NCBI GenBank assembly: GCA_034435975.1
Contig: DAOTWD010000043.1
Location: 1-64,000 of the forward strand
DNA length: 64,000 nt
DNA from: CAKZQX01 sp034435975
GTDB lineage: Bacteria > Chloroflexota > Chloroflexia > Chloroflexales > Chloroflexaceae
Direction: 5' to 3'
Positions 51,762 through 60,037 of the stretch are shown here, in pieces. The number at the start of each line of letters is the position of its first letter. Position 1 is the stretch's first letter. The position numbers and the translations under genes are program-made. The notes beneath the pieces were generated by a model that worked only from the letters and a program-made list of their open reading frames with translations, did not search any database and had not been told where the DNA came from.

Positions 51762-53825
51762 TTAGCTGCCGGTCATCTGCTGCAGCGCAAAGGCAATCCC
51801 GCATTGCAGCGAGGAGCGGGTAATGATACCACTGAGGTCGATGCCCAGACGAATCAGCATCTGTGCCACTTCTGGTCGAATACCGGTAATAATGACTTGC
51901 GCCCCCAGGAGTTTGACTGTCTGGGCCGCACGAAGCAGCGTGTTAGCAACCTGTGTATCGACGACCGGCACGCCCGTGATGTCCAGAATTGCTGTTGTGG
52001 CTTTATGGCTCGATACACCTTGCAAGAGAGTATCCAGCACCTGCTGCGCACGACTACTATCCATACTACCAATCAAGGGCATCACCACTACCTGGTCTGA
52101 CAGAGGGATTAACGGTGTTGACAGTTCACGTAGGGCAGCTTGCTGGGCTTCAATGACCTCCTCCTGCAGGCGCAGTCGTTCTTGCTCCAGGTGAATCTGG
52201 TCGGTAAGATCGCGCAAGATACCACCCATTCCGATTGGAAGGTGATCATGGTTGTAGATCATAAATCCGGTAAGTTGGCCCGGAAACACTGTTCCATCCT
52301 TACGCTGGTAGGTCAGAATATCTTGACTGACGCCATGTTCACTCACATGGCGGGCAAGCGCATAGACTTGCTCCGGTGACTCACGTACAAAATCGCTCGG
52401 TTTCATCTGCAAGGCTTCCGCGCCATAGCCGAGCATCGTGTGAAAGGCGCGGTTAAGATAGGTGATGTTACCTTCAAGATCGGTGACCACAATCCCATCG
52501 GGTGCATTATCGGCCAGGGCATAAAAAATACGTAATTCCTCTTCATGCCGCAACTCAGCGGTAATATCGCGGGTAATCGACGCAATTGCTTGTGGCTGTC
52601 CCTGAGCATTGGTGATGGTAAAAGCCGAGACCTGCCCTTTTACGGTGGTACCGTCACTGCGCAGCATGGTGATAATACCTTGCCAGCGATTGTGCGTCAG
52701 AACCTGGCCGATAATCTCAGGCAGACGTTCTTTTTCGTCCTCGGCCAGATAGGCTTCAACCGGCTTGCCGATACAGTGTTCACCATAGCCGGTTAGTGTC
52801 TGGTAGGATGGGTTGGCGTAGATGGTGATGCCTTGCAGATCAGCGATGCCGATCGCGTCCGGCGCTTTTTCGGCCAGGGCATAGAAGATACGCAGTTCTT
52901 CGTGCAATTGTAGGCGCTCAATGAGCGCAGGCGACTGGGCAGTAATCGCATCAACCAGATGTAATTCGGTGGGGGTAAATCGGTGCGCCTGCGGCCAGGC
53001 TGCGATCAGACGTCCGATCAACTGGTGGTCGTAGATGAGCGGAATCGAGATCTGGCTCAACTGCTGACTATCCAGCAGTAATGCACGGGTTTCCTCATCA
53101 ATCTGGGTATCACTGGCGCTGTCTTCGATCACAATCAGTTCTGGTGATAGCACCAGTTCCATAAGCGAGCCATGGAGATCAAAGCATTGCCCCGGTAGCG
53201 GCGCAAAATCACCATCACGTTTCCATCCTGCCGCCAGCTCAATCGCAGATGGATGACCCTGGGCATTCTTTTTTATTGTAATCAAATAGCAATATGCAGC
53301 ACCAAGCGGTGCCAGGTGCTGAACCATCACATCAACCACGTCTTGCAGGCTGCGGGTACGGTTTAGCTGGCGTGTCAGGTCATAGAATATTGTTGGTGTG
53401 GATCGGGATGTAGCCGGGAGGTACTGATCGACAGCGAGCAGCGTCGCCTGGGCCAGCATATCCGTAAGGGACTGGAGCAGTTCCAGCCGATTGGGCGGAT
53501 GACTGGCAATCGCAGGCGCGAGCATCTCCCAGATCGTTTGACGTGCCAGGTCAAAGAGGATCAGGAGTGCAGGCAGGCGTTGAGGCATGGGCTGCAGGCT
53601 GGCTTGCATTGCCAGCGTCAACAGGGGTGCGGGACTCTGCTGTTCCAGGGCGTTTGATGCGGCGCTGATGGTCAGGCGCGCCAGGGTGTGATGCTGCTCC
53701 ACGGAACAAGGAGGAAACATGTTGGCCCTGTGACCTATTGCACGGCTTAAGCGTTCGCTCAGCGGCTGTTGCAACTGCTGAAACGCTTGCAGAGTGGCAG
53801 CCGGCACGGTTGTAGGTGTAGACAT
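51762..53825 (-). CDS. GAF-PAS-PAS-STAS sensor protein (RsbR type)
   Basis: The 687-residue protein has an all-helical N-terminal region (about 1-145), a GAF domain (about 150-300), two PAS domains (about 310-425 and 430-545, opening FYALAEKAPDAIGI and FYALADNAPDGIVV) and a STAS domain (about 575-687). The STAS part shows VVMPLIGSMDSSRAQQ, DITGVPVVDTQVANTLL and GIRPEVAQML, where the second usual Thr is replaced by Met. It is 80% or so alike in its last 110 residues to the 48760-51189 product by eye, so the two are tandem paralogues. ATG 53825 follows AAGGAGCGAGTTAGACA. Confidence 0.9.
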   Translation of the reverse strand: MSTPTTVPAATLQAFQQLQQPLSERLSRAIGHRANMFPPCSVEQHHTLARLTISAASNALEQQSPAPLLTLAMQASLQPMPQRLPALLILFDLARQTIWEMLAPAIASHPPNRLELLQSLTDMLAQATLLAVDQYLPATSRSTPTIFYDLTRQLNRTRSLQDVVDVMVQHLAPLGAAYCYLITIKKNAQGHPSAIELAAGWKRDGDFAPLPGQCFDLHGSLMELVLSPELIVIEDSASDTQIDEETRALLLDSQQLSQISIPLIYDHQLIGRLIAAWPQAHRFTPTELHLVDAITAQSPALIERLQLHEELRIFYALAEKAPDAIGIADLQGITIYANPSYQTLTGYGEHCIGKPVEAYLAEDEKERLPEIIGQVLTHNRWQGIITMLRSDGTTVKGQVSAFTITNAQGQPQAIASITRDITAELRHEEELRIFYALADNAPDGIVVTDLEGNITYLNRAFHTMLGYGAEALQMKPSDFVRESPEQVYALARHVSEHGVSQDILTYQRKDGTVFPGQLTGFMIYNHDHLPIGMGGILRDLTDQIHLEQERLRLQEEVIEAQQAALRELSTPLIPLSDQVVVMPLIGSMDSSRAQQVLDTLLQGVSSHKATTAILDITGVPVVDTQVANTLLRAAQTVKLLGAQVIITGIRPEVAQMLIRLGIDLSGIITRSSLQCGIAFALQQMTGS

Positions 53826-54411
53826 TGTCTAACTCGCTCCTTGACATTATATCGCAACCCTACATCAATCGTAAGGCTTGCGATGACGTTATCACAGGCA
53901 CCACGACTGGGAGCGTGCATCAATTCACCGCCTCTTAACCAAAGTAAGTATAGGTCGCACAAGCGATTTCGGCAATGCCTCTTCTATCCCAGCTGGTAAT
54001 GGTACCGAATATATAAACGTCATGTTTGCCGTGAGTCGGCAAGGGTAGCGGTGCGTTTGGAACGACCAGAAAACAACCTGGATGCCCATGCACGTACGTG
54101 CATAACCGTTCAGGAGAACGTTCGCTAACGGAGGGTATGAGTACCTGGGTAGAAAGAAAAGAATAGTACGACAACGAGACCTTATCTCGGCGGGGGTGAT
54201 ACACGTTCCTTTGTGATTTTGGCGGATCAATACCGTGCCGAGTCTCCTTCCCAGGGGATGTCTCATTGTCGTACTAGCACTATCTTACATCAGGCATGAA
54301 GCACCGGGTGTCGAGACTTGCACATCGACGCCCGGCTTCCAATGAGAATGGGTTTGCTATACCTACAATAGAAGATACGGAAGGCAGCGGGTAGATTATA
54401 CCTGGTTTGTA
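53826..54411. other. Gene-free interval with MITE copy 2
   Basis: The interval holds the family A MITE-like element at 54164-54276 and a string (TTCGGCAATG...ATCGCAACCCTACATC) with family C-like words near 53860. No coding region is visible. Confidence 0.5.
54164..54276. mobile_element. MITE-like element, copy 2 (113 bp)
   Basis: Terminal inverted repeats are TAGTACGACAACGAGAC at 54164-54180 and its complement (one mismatch) at 54260-54276, 17 bp each. The outermost bases are TA at both ends, as in IS630/mariner-type target duplications. The ends match copy 1 (920-1042) at most positions. The 79-base interior differs, so two elements share ends more than centre. Confidence 0.7.
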
Positions 54412-54516
54412 TCAGTAACCCGGAGCCCCACCGGCAAACCAGATGCTAAAGACAATGGCTGCAATAATGGCGATAATCAGACCAACGATGGTGAGCAGTT
54501 GACTCGCGTTATCCAT
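54412..54516 (-). CDS. 34-residue single-span membrane peptide
   Basis: ATG 54516 follows AGAAGGAGAATTGT and the frame runs 34 codons to TGA. The product MDNASQLLTIVGLIIAIIAA continues with one hydrophobic span to about residue 28 and ends GGAPGY. I recognise no family. A good binding site, a balanced membrane segment and isolation from other frames make it likely to be real. The gene at 270-380 has the same architecture. Confidence 0.55.
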   Translation of the reverse strand: MDNASQLLTIVGLIIAIIAAIVFSIWFAGGAPGY

Positions 54517-54641
54517 ACAATTCTCCTTCTCTGATTATGGGAAACAAGAAATATGTAGACGGTCTCATTTTAGCATACTTTGTCTATATTTGAAGTATCG
54601 TCGATCTTGTTCCCGCCATATGCTGCCAGATATACCCTCGT

Positions 54642-55139
54642 TCATTGGGTGCGCCGGGGTGCTGCCAGGCCAAGCTCGTCAATGCGCGTGTGTGGCTCGA
54701 TGACAAAAGTGCCGCTCGTCAACGCATAGGGGGCAATCTCACGCGGATCAAGACTGCATACAAAGTCAGTGGGTAGCCCACCATTCAACCGCGTGTGGGC
54801 TGTTTCGGTTAAACAGAAGAAGGCAAAGCTACCCATAATATAGCGTGGCAGATGCAGCGTGCCCACCTGGTGCGGCTCAACCGTCAGGGCCAGCGCCATT
54901 TTCGGTAGGGTAAAAACCATGGTCCGGGTTGCCTGGCTATAAATAGTAATCTGTGGCTCGCGTTGAGCCGCCAGCGTAAAATTCGTTGCCATACATCCGT
55001 TGTCAGTGATAATCATATCAACTTCTACCTCTTCTGCCACGCTGATAGATGGTACTGGCGCAGGCCGGTTCAGGCTATAGATTATGGTTAACGTCGCCAG
55101 TACCACGATGATGGCGACGATGGATCGGTAAGGTTGCAT
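54642..55139 (-). CDS. Membrane-anchored protein, cupredoxin-like
   Basis: The 165-residue protein has an N-terminal signal anchor (about residues 5-25: SIVAIIVVLATLTIIYSL) followed by a Pro-rich linker and a beta-rich domain. YIMGSFAFFCLTETAH resembles the C-terminal FxC...H copper loop of cupredoxins (such as YPFYCSVPGH), but the Met ligand is absent and spacing is altered. It may bind copper or have lost it. I chose ATG 55139 because AAGGAGAAACCG precedes it. It has no close operon partner. Confidence 0.55.
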   Translation of the reverse strand: MQPYRSIVAIIVVLATLTIIYSLNRPAPVPSISVAEEVEVDMIITDNGCMATNFTLAAQREPQITIYSQATRTMVFTLPKMALALTVEPHQVGTLHLPRYIMGSFAFFCLTETAHTRLNGGLPTDFVCSLDPREIAPYALTSGTFVIEPHTRIDELGLAAPRRTQ

Positions 55140-55516
55140 CGGTTTCTCCTTCGCTCTACAGCATACTGGATTATGGGCCACTTGTGGATGACAATATCTT
55201 TATAAAGGAAGAACGTTCACCCGCGGGGATTGTGGAGATCTACCGGCACTACGAACCCCTATTCATACAGTTTTTCTCCCAACATAGGAAGCGGGTAGCG
55301 GTCGCTGTCGAGCATGCGGGCACGCTGATACACATCACACAGGTTGTTTCCCAACAAAGGAACAGTACCAACAAAGCGTCCTGGGCAATGGAGTGGTCAG
55401 GTGGTGGTCACATGTTGACGCACTCTGTTACTTGACAAAACACACAAGATCGAGAGAATACGCAGATACGGCGTATACTGTCGTCCATACCGTCAAAAAT
55501 ACTTAGAGGATCTGAT
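55140..55516. other. Divergent spacer
   Basis: The spacer between the anchored protein and the zinc-ribbon gene contains a TTGACA at 55433-55438, followed 17 bases later by AGAATA, a possible promoter of the zinc-ribbon gene. A frame at 55184-55435 has no binding site or recognisable domain. Confidence 0.4.
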
Positions 55517-56068
55517 ATGGAAGCGATCCAGGATTTTTTAACGAATTTGCGGCCCATTCTGAACCTGTTAGGCACTGTTATTGGAGCCTATCTGGTGCTG
55601 TTGTGGGCCGCTTCGGTGCTGTGGGCATACCGCGACATCCGTATGCGCAGCGACAATATTTCGGTACAGGTGCTTGCGGTTGGCATCGTCCTGCTGATGC
55701 CGTTTGCGGGTATTCCTATCCATCTCATTCTCCGCCCACCCCAGACCCTGGCCGAGAAATACGAACGTTCGCTTGAGGATGAGTATTTGCGCCGCGATCT
55801 AGAAGAGAAGTTTGTTTGTCCATCATGCCAGCGCCCGATTGAACATGACTTCATCATCTGCCCTCATTGCCATACCGAACTGCGCCGCCGTTGTCAAGCC
55901 TGCAATCGGGTGATCGATCTTACCTGGACGATCTGTCCCTATTGTGGTGACGATGGCACCACTGGATTGCTGCGTCAAACCTATCTGCGTCAGCCTCAAC
56001 TCCCGCGTGAGACCCAGCCAGTTGAGGCAGCGTCAGTGACACGAGGCTCGCAGATCCGTGGCTCGTAA
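55517..56068 (+). CDS. Membrane protein with double zinc ribbon
   Basis: The 183-residue product has two membrane spans (about residues 15-37 and 50-70) with a short loop, then a charged helix (LAEKYERSLEDEYLRRDLEEKF). Two zinc-ribbon units follow: CPSC...CPHC and CQAC...CPYC, spaced about 18-20 residues. The last 25 residues are a polar tail. Proteins of this type are abundant in Chloroflexota but have no known job; the ribbons probably bind a partner protein at the membrane. The ATG follows AGAGGATCTGAT. Confidence 0.75.
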   Translation: MEAIQDFLTNLRPILNLLGTVIGAYLVLLWAASVLWAYRDIRMRSDNISVQVLAVGIVLLMPFAGIPIHLILRPPQTLAEKYERSLEDEYLRRDLEEKFVCPSCQRPIEHDFIICPHCHTELRRRCQACNRVIDLTWTICPYCGDDGTTGLLRQTYLRQPQLPRETQPVEAASVTRGSQIRGS

Positions 56069-56083
56069 TTGGGGAGGACGATC

Positions 56084-57046
56084 ATGACACCTGCAATTAC
56101 GGATGTGCCCGGTGTCCTGGTGGGACACGCCAGCGATGCCGAGGCCCTGACTGGCATTACGGTCGTACTCACACCCGAAGGAGCAGTGGGGGGTGTTGAT
56201 GTACGCGGTGGTGGCCCGGGTACTCGTGAGACTGATCTGCTCAGTCCTCTGTCCCTGGTGTCCGAAGTGCATGGTATTGTGTTGTGTGGCGGTAGCGCCT
56301 TCGGATTGGCAGCCGCGACAGGTGTGGTAGACTGGTTGTATGCACAAGGGAAAGGCTATGATGTTGGCATAACTCGCGTGCCAATTGTACCCGCTGGCGT
56401 TATTTTTGATCTGCGGATTGGGCGTACGGATCGCTGGCCTGACGCTGCACTTGGCTATGCAGCATGTGAGGCAGCAACGACGACCACCGCCGAAGGCTGT
56501 GTTGGTGTCGGTATGGGGGCCACCGTGGGGAAGATAGGCGGGATGGCGACTGCTGTCAAAAGCGGCGTAGGCACCTGGAGCGAGACTCTGGTTGATGGTA
56601 CCATCGTTGGCGCACTCGTTGTGTGTAATGCGTTTGGTGATGTCTGGAATGAAGAGGGGCGGATTATTGCCGGTACTCGTGATCTTGACCGCGGAGGCTT
56701 TGCGAATGCACTGCGCCTGTTACGACAACAGCAGATCCAGGAAATATTTCCCTCACGCACCGAGAGTAATACGACTCTGGCCGTCGTTGCCACCAATGTA
56801 CAACTATCCAAAGCCGAAGTGAACAAAATGGCTCAGATGGCCCAGAACGCTTTGCCACGTCGGATTCGCCCGGTTCATACCCCCTTTGATGGTGACACCG
56901 TGTTTGGCCTGGCGCTCGGACAGCGTCCCGCCCCACATATGACCGTCCTGGGCAGCGTTGCCACAGATGTCCTGGCACAGGCGATTGAACGGGCCATAAC
57001 AGAGGCAACCTCTGCCGGTGGGTTGCCCGCAGCGCGTGATGTATAA
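56084..57046 (+). CDS. P1-family N-terminal nucleophile hydrolase (DmpA/BapA type)
   Basis: The 320-residue protein begins ITDVPGVLVGHASDAEALTGITVVL and has VGGVDVRGGGPGTRETDLL, VLCGGSAFGLAAATGVVDWLYAQGKGYDV and the core ESNTTLAVVATNVQLSKAE. The family processes itself before a Ser or Thr; here the Thr in SNTTL is the likely nucleophile, with Asn before it. Known members are beta- or D-aminopeptidases. ATG 56084 follows GGGGAGGACGATC, 15 bases after the zinc-ribbon stop, so the two genes are probably co-transcribed. Confidence 0.9.
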   Translation: MTPAITDVPGVLVGHASDAEALTGITVVLTPEGAVGGVDVRGGGPGTRETDLLSPLSLVSEVHGIVLCGGSAFGLAAATGVVDWLYAQGKGYDVGITRVPIVPAGVIFDLRIGRTDRWPDAALGYAACEAATTTTAEGCVGVGMGATVGKIGGMATAVKSGVGTWSETLVDGTIVGALVVCNAFGDVWNEEGRIIAGTRDLDRGGFANALRLLRQQQIQEIFPSRTESNTTLAVVATNVQLSKAEVNKMAQMAQNALPRRIRPVHTPFDGDTVFGLALGQRPAPHMTVLGSVATDVLAQAIERAITEATSAGGLPAARDV

Positions 57047-57239
57047 GTTGTATCAATACCAGGAGGTACGCCGCCACTTGAATCAACCTGTTTTTCGCCT
57101 GCAGCAGCGTGGAAGGCCCCGGTTACCCTCGAATTTGTCACCAATGACGAACACCTGAAGACAACCTCGAAAGAACGTGCCGCGCTGCTCAAGACAAAAA
57201 GTCGAACAGATCATAACTATCGCGTACGTCCTGTCAATA

Positions 57240-59036
57240 ATGCTCATGAATGATTATCGAACTCTGCAGTATTTGTTGCTCCCCCTCTTGCTGTGCATCC
57301 TGGCTGCATGTGAAATCGAAGGGGGCGTGCCACCTCCAGCAACCCCAGGTGCCATCACCCGACCTTCGCCGGAAAGCGTACCACTGTCACCCACACCTCC
57401 GCGCCCCATGGGATTTCGAATCGGGTTGATGGACGAGCCGGTTGATCTGGTGCCATACCACGACGATGCGGGTGATCGGCGCATCACTGCCCCGATCAGC
57501 GAACTGTTGTTTCCCGATCCCCTGCTGGCATTAAGCTATAGCTATACCACCACGGGCGTCCTGGAGCGCGTCCCATCGTTTGAGAATGGCGACGTTGAAC
57601 GCGCTATGGTTGATGTCTACCTGGATGCAGCAGGCGTGATCACCACGACTGTCACCGACGTGATTTCGCAGGTGCAGCAACTCTCAGTGACCTATCGCTG
57701 GAATCCCGATCTCCGCTGGTCAGACGGCGTGCCTGTTACGGCAGAGGACTCGCTTTTTGCCTACGAACTGGCACAACAAGTGACCCTGGGCGAAGACGCT
57801 GCGAGTCGCCTGGCCCTGCTCGAACGCTATGAGGTGGTCGATGCCCATACAACGCGGGCGGTACTCAAACCGGACTTTACCAATCCGTTTCATTTTGTCA
57901 CCTTCTGGACACCATTACCACGTCACCTGCTCGCCGATATACCCGTTGATGAGATTATGCAGAGCGACTTTGCCAAACAACCCATAGGCTATGGCCCTTA
58001 TATGATCGAACGGCGTGACCGCGATGGCATCCGTCTACGCCTCAACCCACACTATGCTGGTGCGCCACCCCCAGCGGAGACACTTACCTTTGTATTTTTG
58101 CCTGGCCTGGATGCGTTGCGGGCAGCCGTGCTCAATGGTACTATTGACGTCGCCGTTGCCGAACGTACGACACCGGAACAGTTTGCCTTTCTGGATCGGG
58201 ATCGCGAGCTGGGCATATTGAACGTTACCTATACCCCTGGCCCGATCTGGGAACATCTCGATTTCAACCTGGATGTGCCGTTGTTCCAGGATATTCGTGT
58301 ACGTCAGGCAATTGCCCATGGGATCAATCGTCAGGCAATGATTGACATGCTATTTGCTGGTCATGTGCCACTCCTCGATAGCTGGATTGTACCAGAACAA
58401 CCAGTGGCTGCCCCCACTGACGCGCTGACCCACTATGCCTATGATCCTGATGAATCCCGCCGCCTGTTGGATGAGGCAGGCCTGATCGATAGTGACGAGG
58501 ATGGCATCCGAGAACGGGATGGTGAGCCAATCATTCTGGAGTTACTGACAACAGAGGGATCAAATCTACGCACCGAAATTGCTAAACAGGTTACTGCAGA
58601 TATGGCCGCACTGGGCATTCAGATCAACACCCGCACGCTATCCATTCAAGACCTGTATGATCCCGAAGGCCCACTGTTCCGGCGCGAATTCGAGCTGGCT
58701 CAGTTTGCCTGGATCGCTAATCCTGATCCGGGTGGGTTGGCGCTATGGAGTTGTATGGCTGTACCGAGCGACATGAATAACTGGACGGGCAACAATTTTG
58801 CCGGATGGTGTTTCCGCGAAGCGGATCAGGCGATTCGCACGGCCAATACCTCGCTCGATCCTGAAGAACGTCAGGCCGCTTATTTACGCCAGCAACAACT
58901 TTTTATGCAGGAACTGCCCGTTCTCCCGCTTTTTCAGCGTCTGATTGTCACGCTCAGCCATCCAACACTACAGGGTCTGGCCCCCGATCCAACAGCCCCG
59001 ATTACCTGGAACATCCATGACTGGTCACGATCCTGA
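57240..59036 (+). CDS. ABC transporter solute-binding lipoprotein, family 5
   Basis: The 598-residue product starts with a lipoprotein signal peptide ending LLLCILAAC. The mature part has family 5 (peptide/nickel) features: TYRWNPDLRWSDGVPVTAEDSLFAYELA, YGPYMIERRDRDGIRLRLNPHY, VRQAIAHGINRQAMIDMLF and a C-terminal ERQAAYLRQQQLFMQELPVLPLFQR. A DSDEDGIRERDG insertion, common in this family, looks like a calcium loop. It would bind an oligopeptide or similar substrate. No cognate permease or ATPase is seen in the window. The start is ambiguous: ATG 57240 or 57246, neither with a clear binding site. Confidence 0.9.
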   Translation: MLMNDYRTLQYLLLPLLLCILAACEIEGGVPPPATPGAITRPSPESVPLSPTPPRPMGFRIGLMDEPVDLVPYHDDAGDRRITAPISELLFPDPLLALSYSYTTTGVLERVPSFENGDVERAMVDVYLDAAGVITTTVTDVISQVQQLSVTYRWNPDLRWSDGVPVTAEDSLFAYELAQQVTLGEDAASRLALLERYEVVDAHTTRAVLKPDFTNPFHFVTFWTPLPRHLLADIPVDEIMQSDFAKQPIGYGPYMIERRDRDGIRLRLNPHYAGAPPPAETLTFVFLPGLDALRAAVLNGTIDVAVAERTTPEQFAFLDRDRELGILNVTYTPGPIWEHLDFNLDVPLFQDIRVRQAIAHGINRQAMIDMLFAGHVPLLDSWIVPEQPVAAPTDALTHYAYDPDESRRLLDEAGLIDSDEDGIRERDGEPIILELLTTEGSNLRTEIAKQVTADMAALGIQINTRTLSIQDLYDPEGPLFRREFELAQFAWIANPDPGGLALWSCMAVPSDMNNWTGNNFAGWCFREADQAIRTANTSLDPEERQAAYLRQQQLFMQELPVLPLFQRLIVTLSHPTLQGLAPDPTAPITWNIHDWSRS

Positions 59037-59563
59037 GCGCAATAGACAGATCTACGTGGGTAGGATCGCCCTACCCATGCGGGTAGTTGACGGAACCGGG
59101 TAAGCGTAGTACACTTCGTGCCAATTATTTTCACGGTTACTTGCCTTTCGGCGCGGAAGCCCGGTGCATTTACGCCTGAGAGGAAGCACCTTGCTTTCGC
59201 GGCTTTCGCGCATTGCGTTGCGCCAAACCGCTGTTTCTGGTATACTACGAATAGATGTGCAAAGACACGTGACCGGACGCCGTCGCGTACCGGTTCACAT
59301 CGCACTACCTGAGCCTCTGGCGGTTCCGGCAGGCAGCCATCTGCCGGGTAATAAGGGTGAATGGTTGTGCGTCCATCGAAACGGGGTTTGCTCGTTTCAG
59401 GGCTGCGGTCATCCAGCCTATGGTCTCGGATGCTGGCCTTCGGGCTGGGAGCGCCAGGGACAAGCCCAGCCAGTTACGGTTGGGGAGATGACAAAGTGAA
59501 AGTGGCGGACTTCCGCCCTTCTATGCCATGCACCGGGAAGGAAGGAAAGGAAAAGGAGCGGTT
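59037..59563. other. Gene-free interval
   Basis: A small perfect hairpin (TGGGTAGG/CCTACCCA at 59057-59077) may end the solute-binding gene transcript. Frames at 59164-59499 and nearby have unusual composition and no recognisable domain. No supportable gene. Confidence 0.45.
59057..59077 (+). terminator. Hairpin after the solute-binding protein gene
   Basis: Arms TGGGTAGG and CCTACCCA (8 bp, 5-base loop) lie 20 bases after the stop codon. No clear T run follows. Confidence 0.45.
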
Positions 59564-59995
59564 ATGGAACGCACAGTTGGCGATATTATGCATCGGGGTG
59601 TCATTACATGTCAACGCGAGACACCCGTTCAGGACGTAGCACAGCAGATGACCCAGCAAGACGTGAGTGCCCTGGTGGTAGTTGATGACGATGGAAACCT
59701 ATCGGGCTTGATTTCCCGCACCGATCTGGTCAATGCACGCCTGTATGAGCAGTATTGGAAGCACTGGCGCGGTTTAACAGCAGGACACATTATGGTCTCG
59801 GATGTCGTCTCAGTACGCCCCAGTGATCCGGTACAACATGCTAGCAAATTGATGATGGAGCGCAAAATTCATCGGGTGGTGGTAGTCGATGAAACCGATA
59901 ACGGCGTGAAACCAATTGGTATCCTCTCGATTACGGATCTGGTACGTGACATTGCTACGGCTGATGCGGACGGGAATAATGGTGAATCCGGTTAG
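59564..59995 (+). CDS. CBS-domain pair protein
   Basis: The 143-residue protein has two CBS motifs in a Bateman module (about residues 5-60 and 80-135): TVGDIMHRGVITCQRETPVQDVA, LVVVDDDGNLSGLISRTDLVNA, then GHIMVSDVVSVRPSDPVQHASKLMMERKIHRVVVVDE and PIGILSITDLVRDIA. Such stand-alone pairs bind adenosine nucleotides and regulate partner proteins. I chose ATG 59564 (MERTVGDIM) because AAAAGGAGCGGTT precedes it. No partner gene is adjacent. Confidence 0.9.
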   Translation: MERTVGDIMHRGVITCQRETPVQDVAQQMTQQDVSALVVVDDDGNLSGLISRTDLVNARLYEQYWKHWRGLTAGHIMVSDVVSVRPSDPVQHASKLMMERKIHRVVVVDETDNGVKPIGILSITDLVRDIATADADGNNGESG

Positions 59996-60037
59996 TACAG
60001 AGTCTGGACGTGCGTTCACATCCTTAACCGTATCCGG

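Noticed and set aside
59164..59499. Plus-strand frame of 111 codons before the CBS gene
   Set aside because: No binding site and no domain; composition matches non-coding neighbours.
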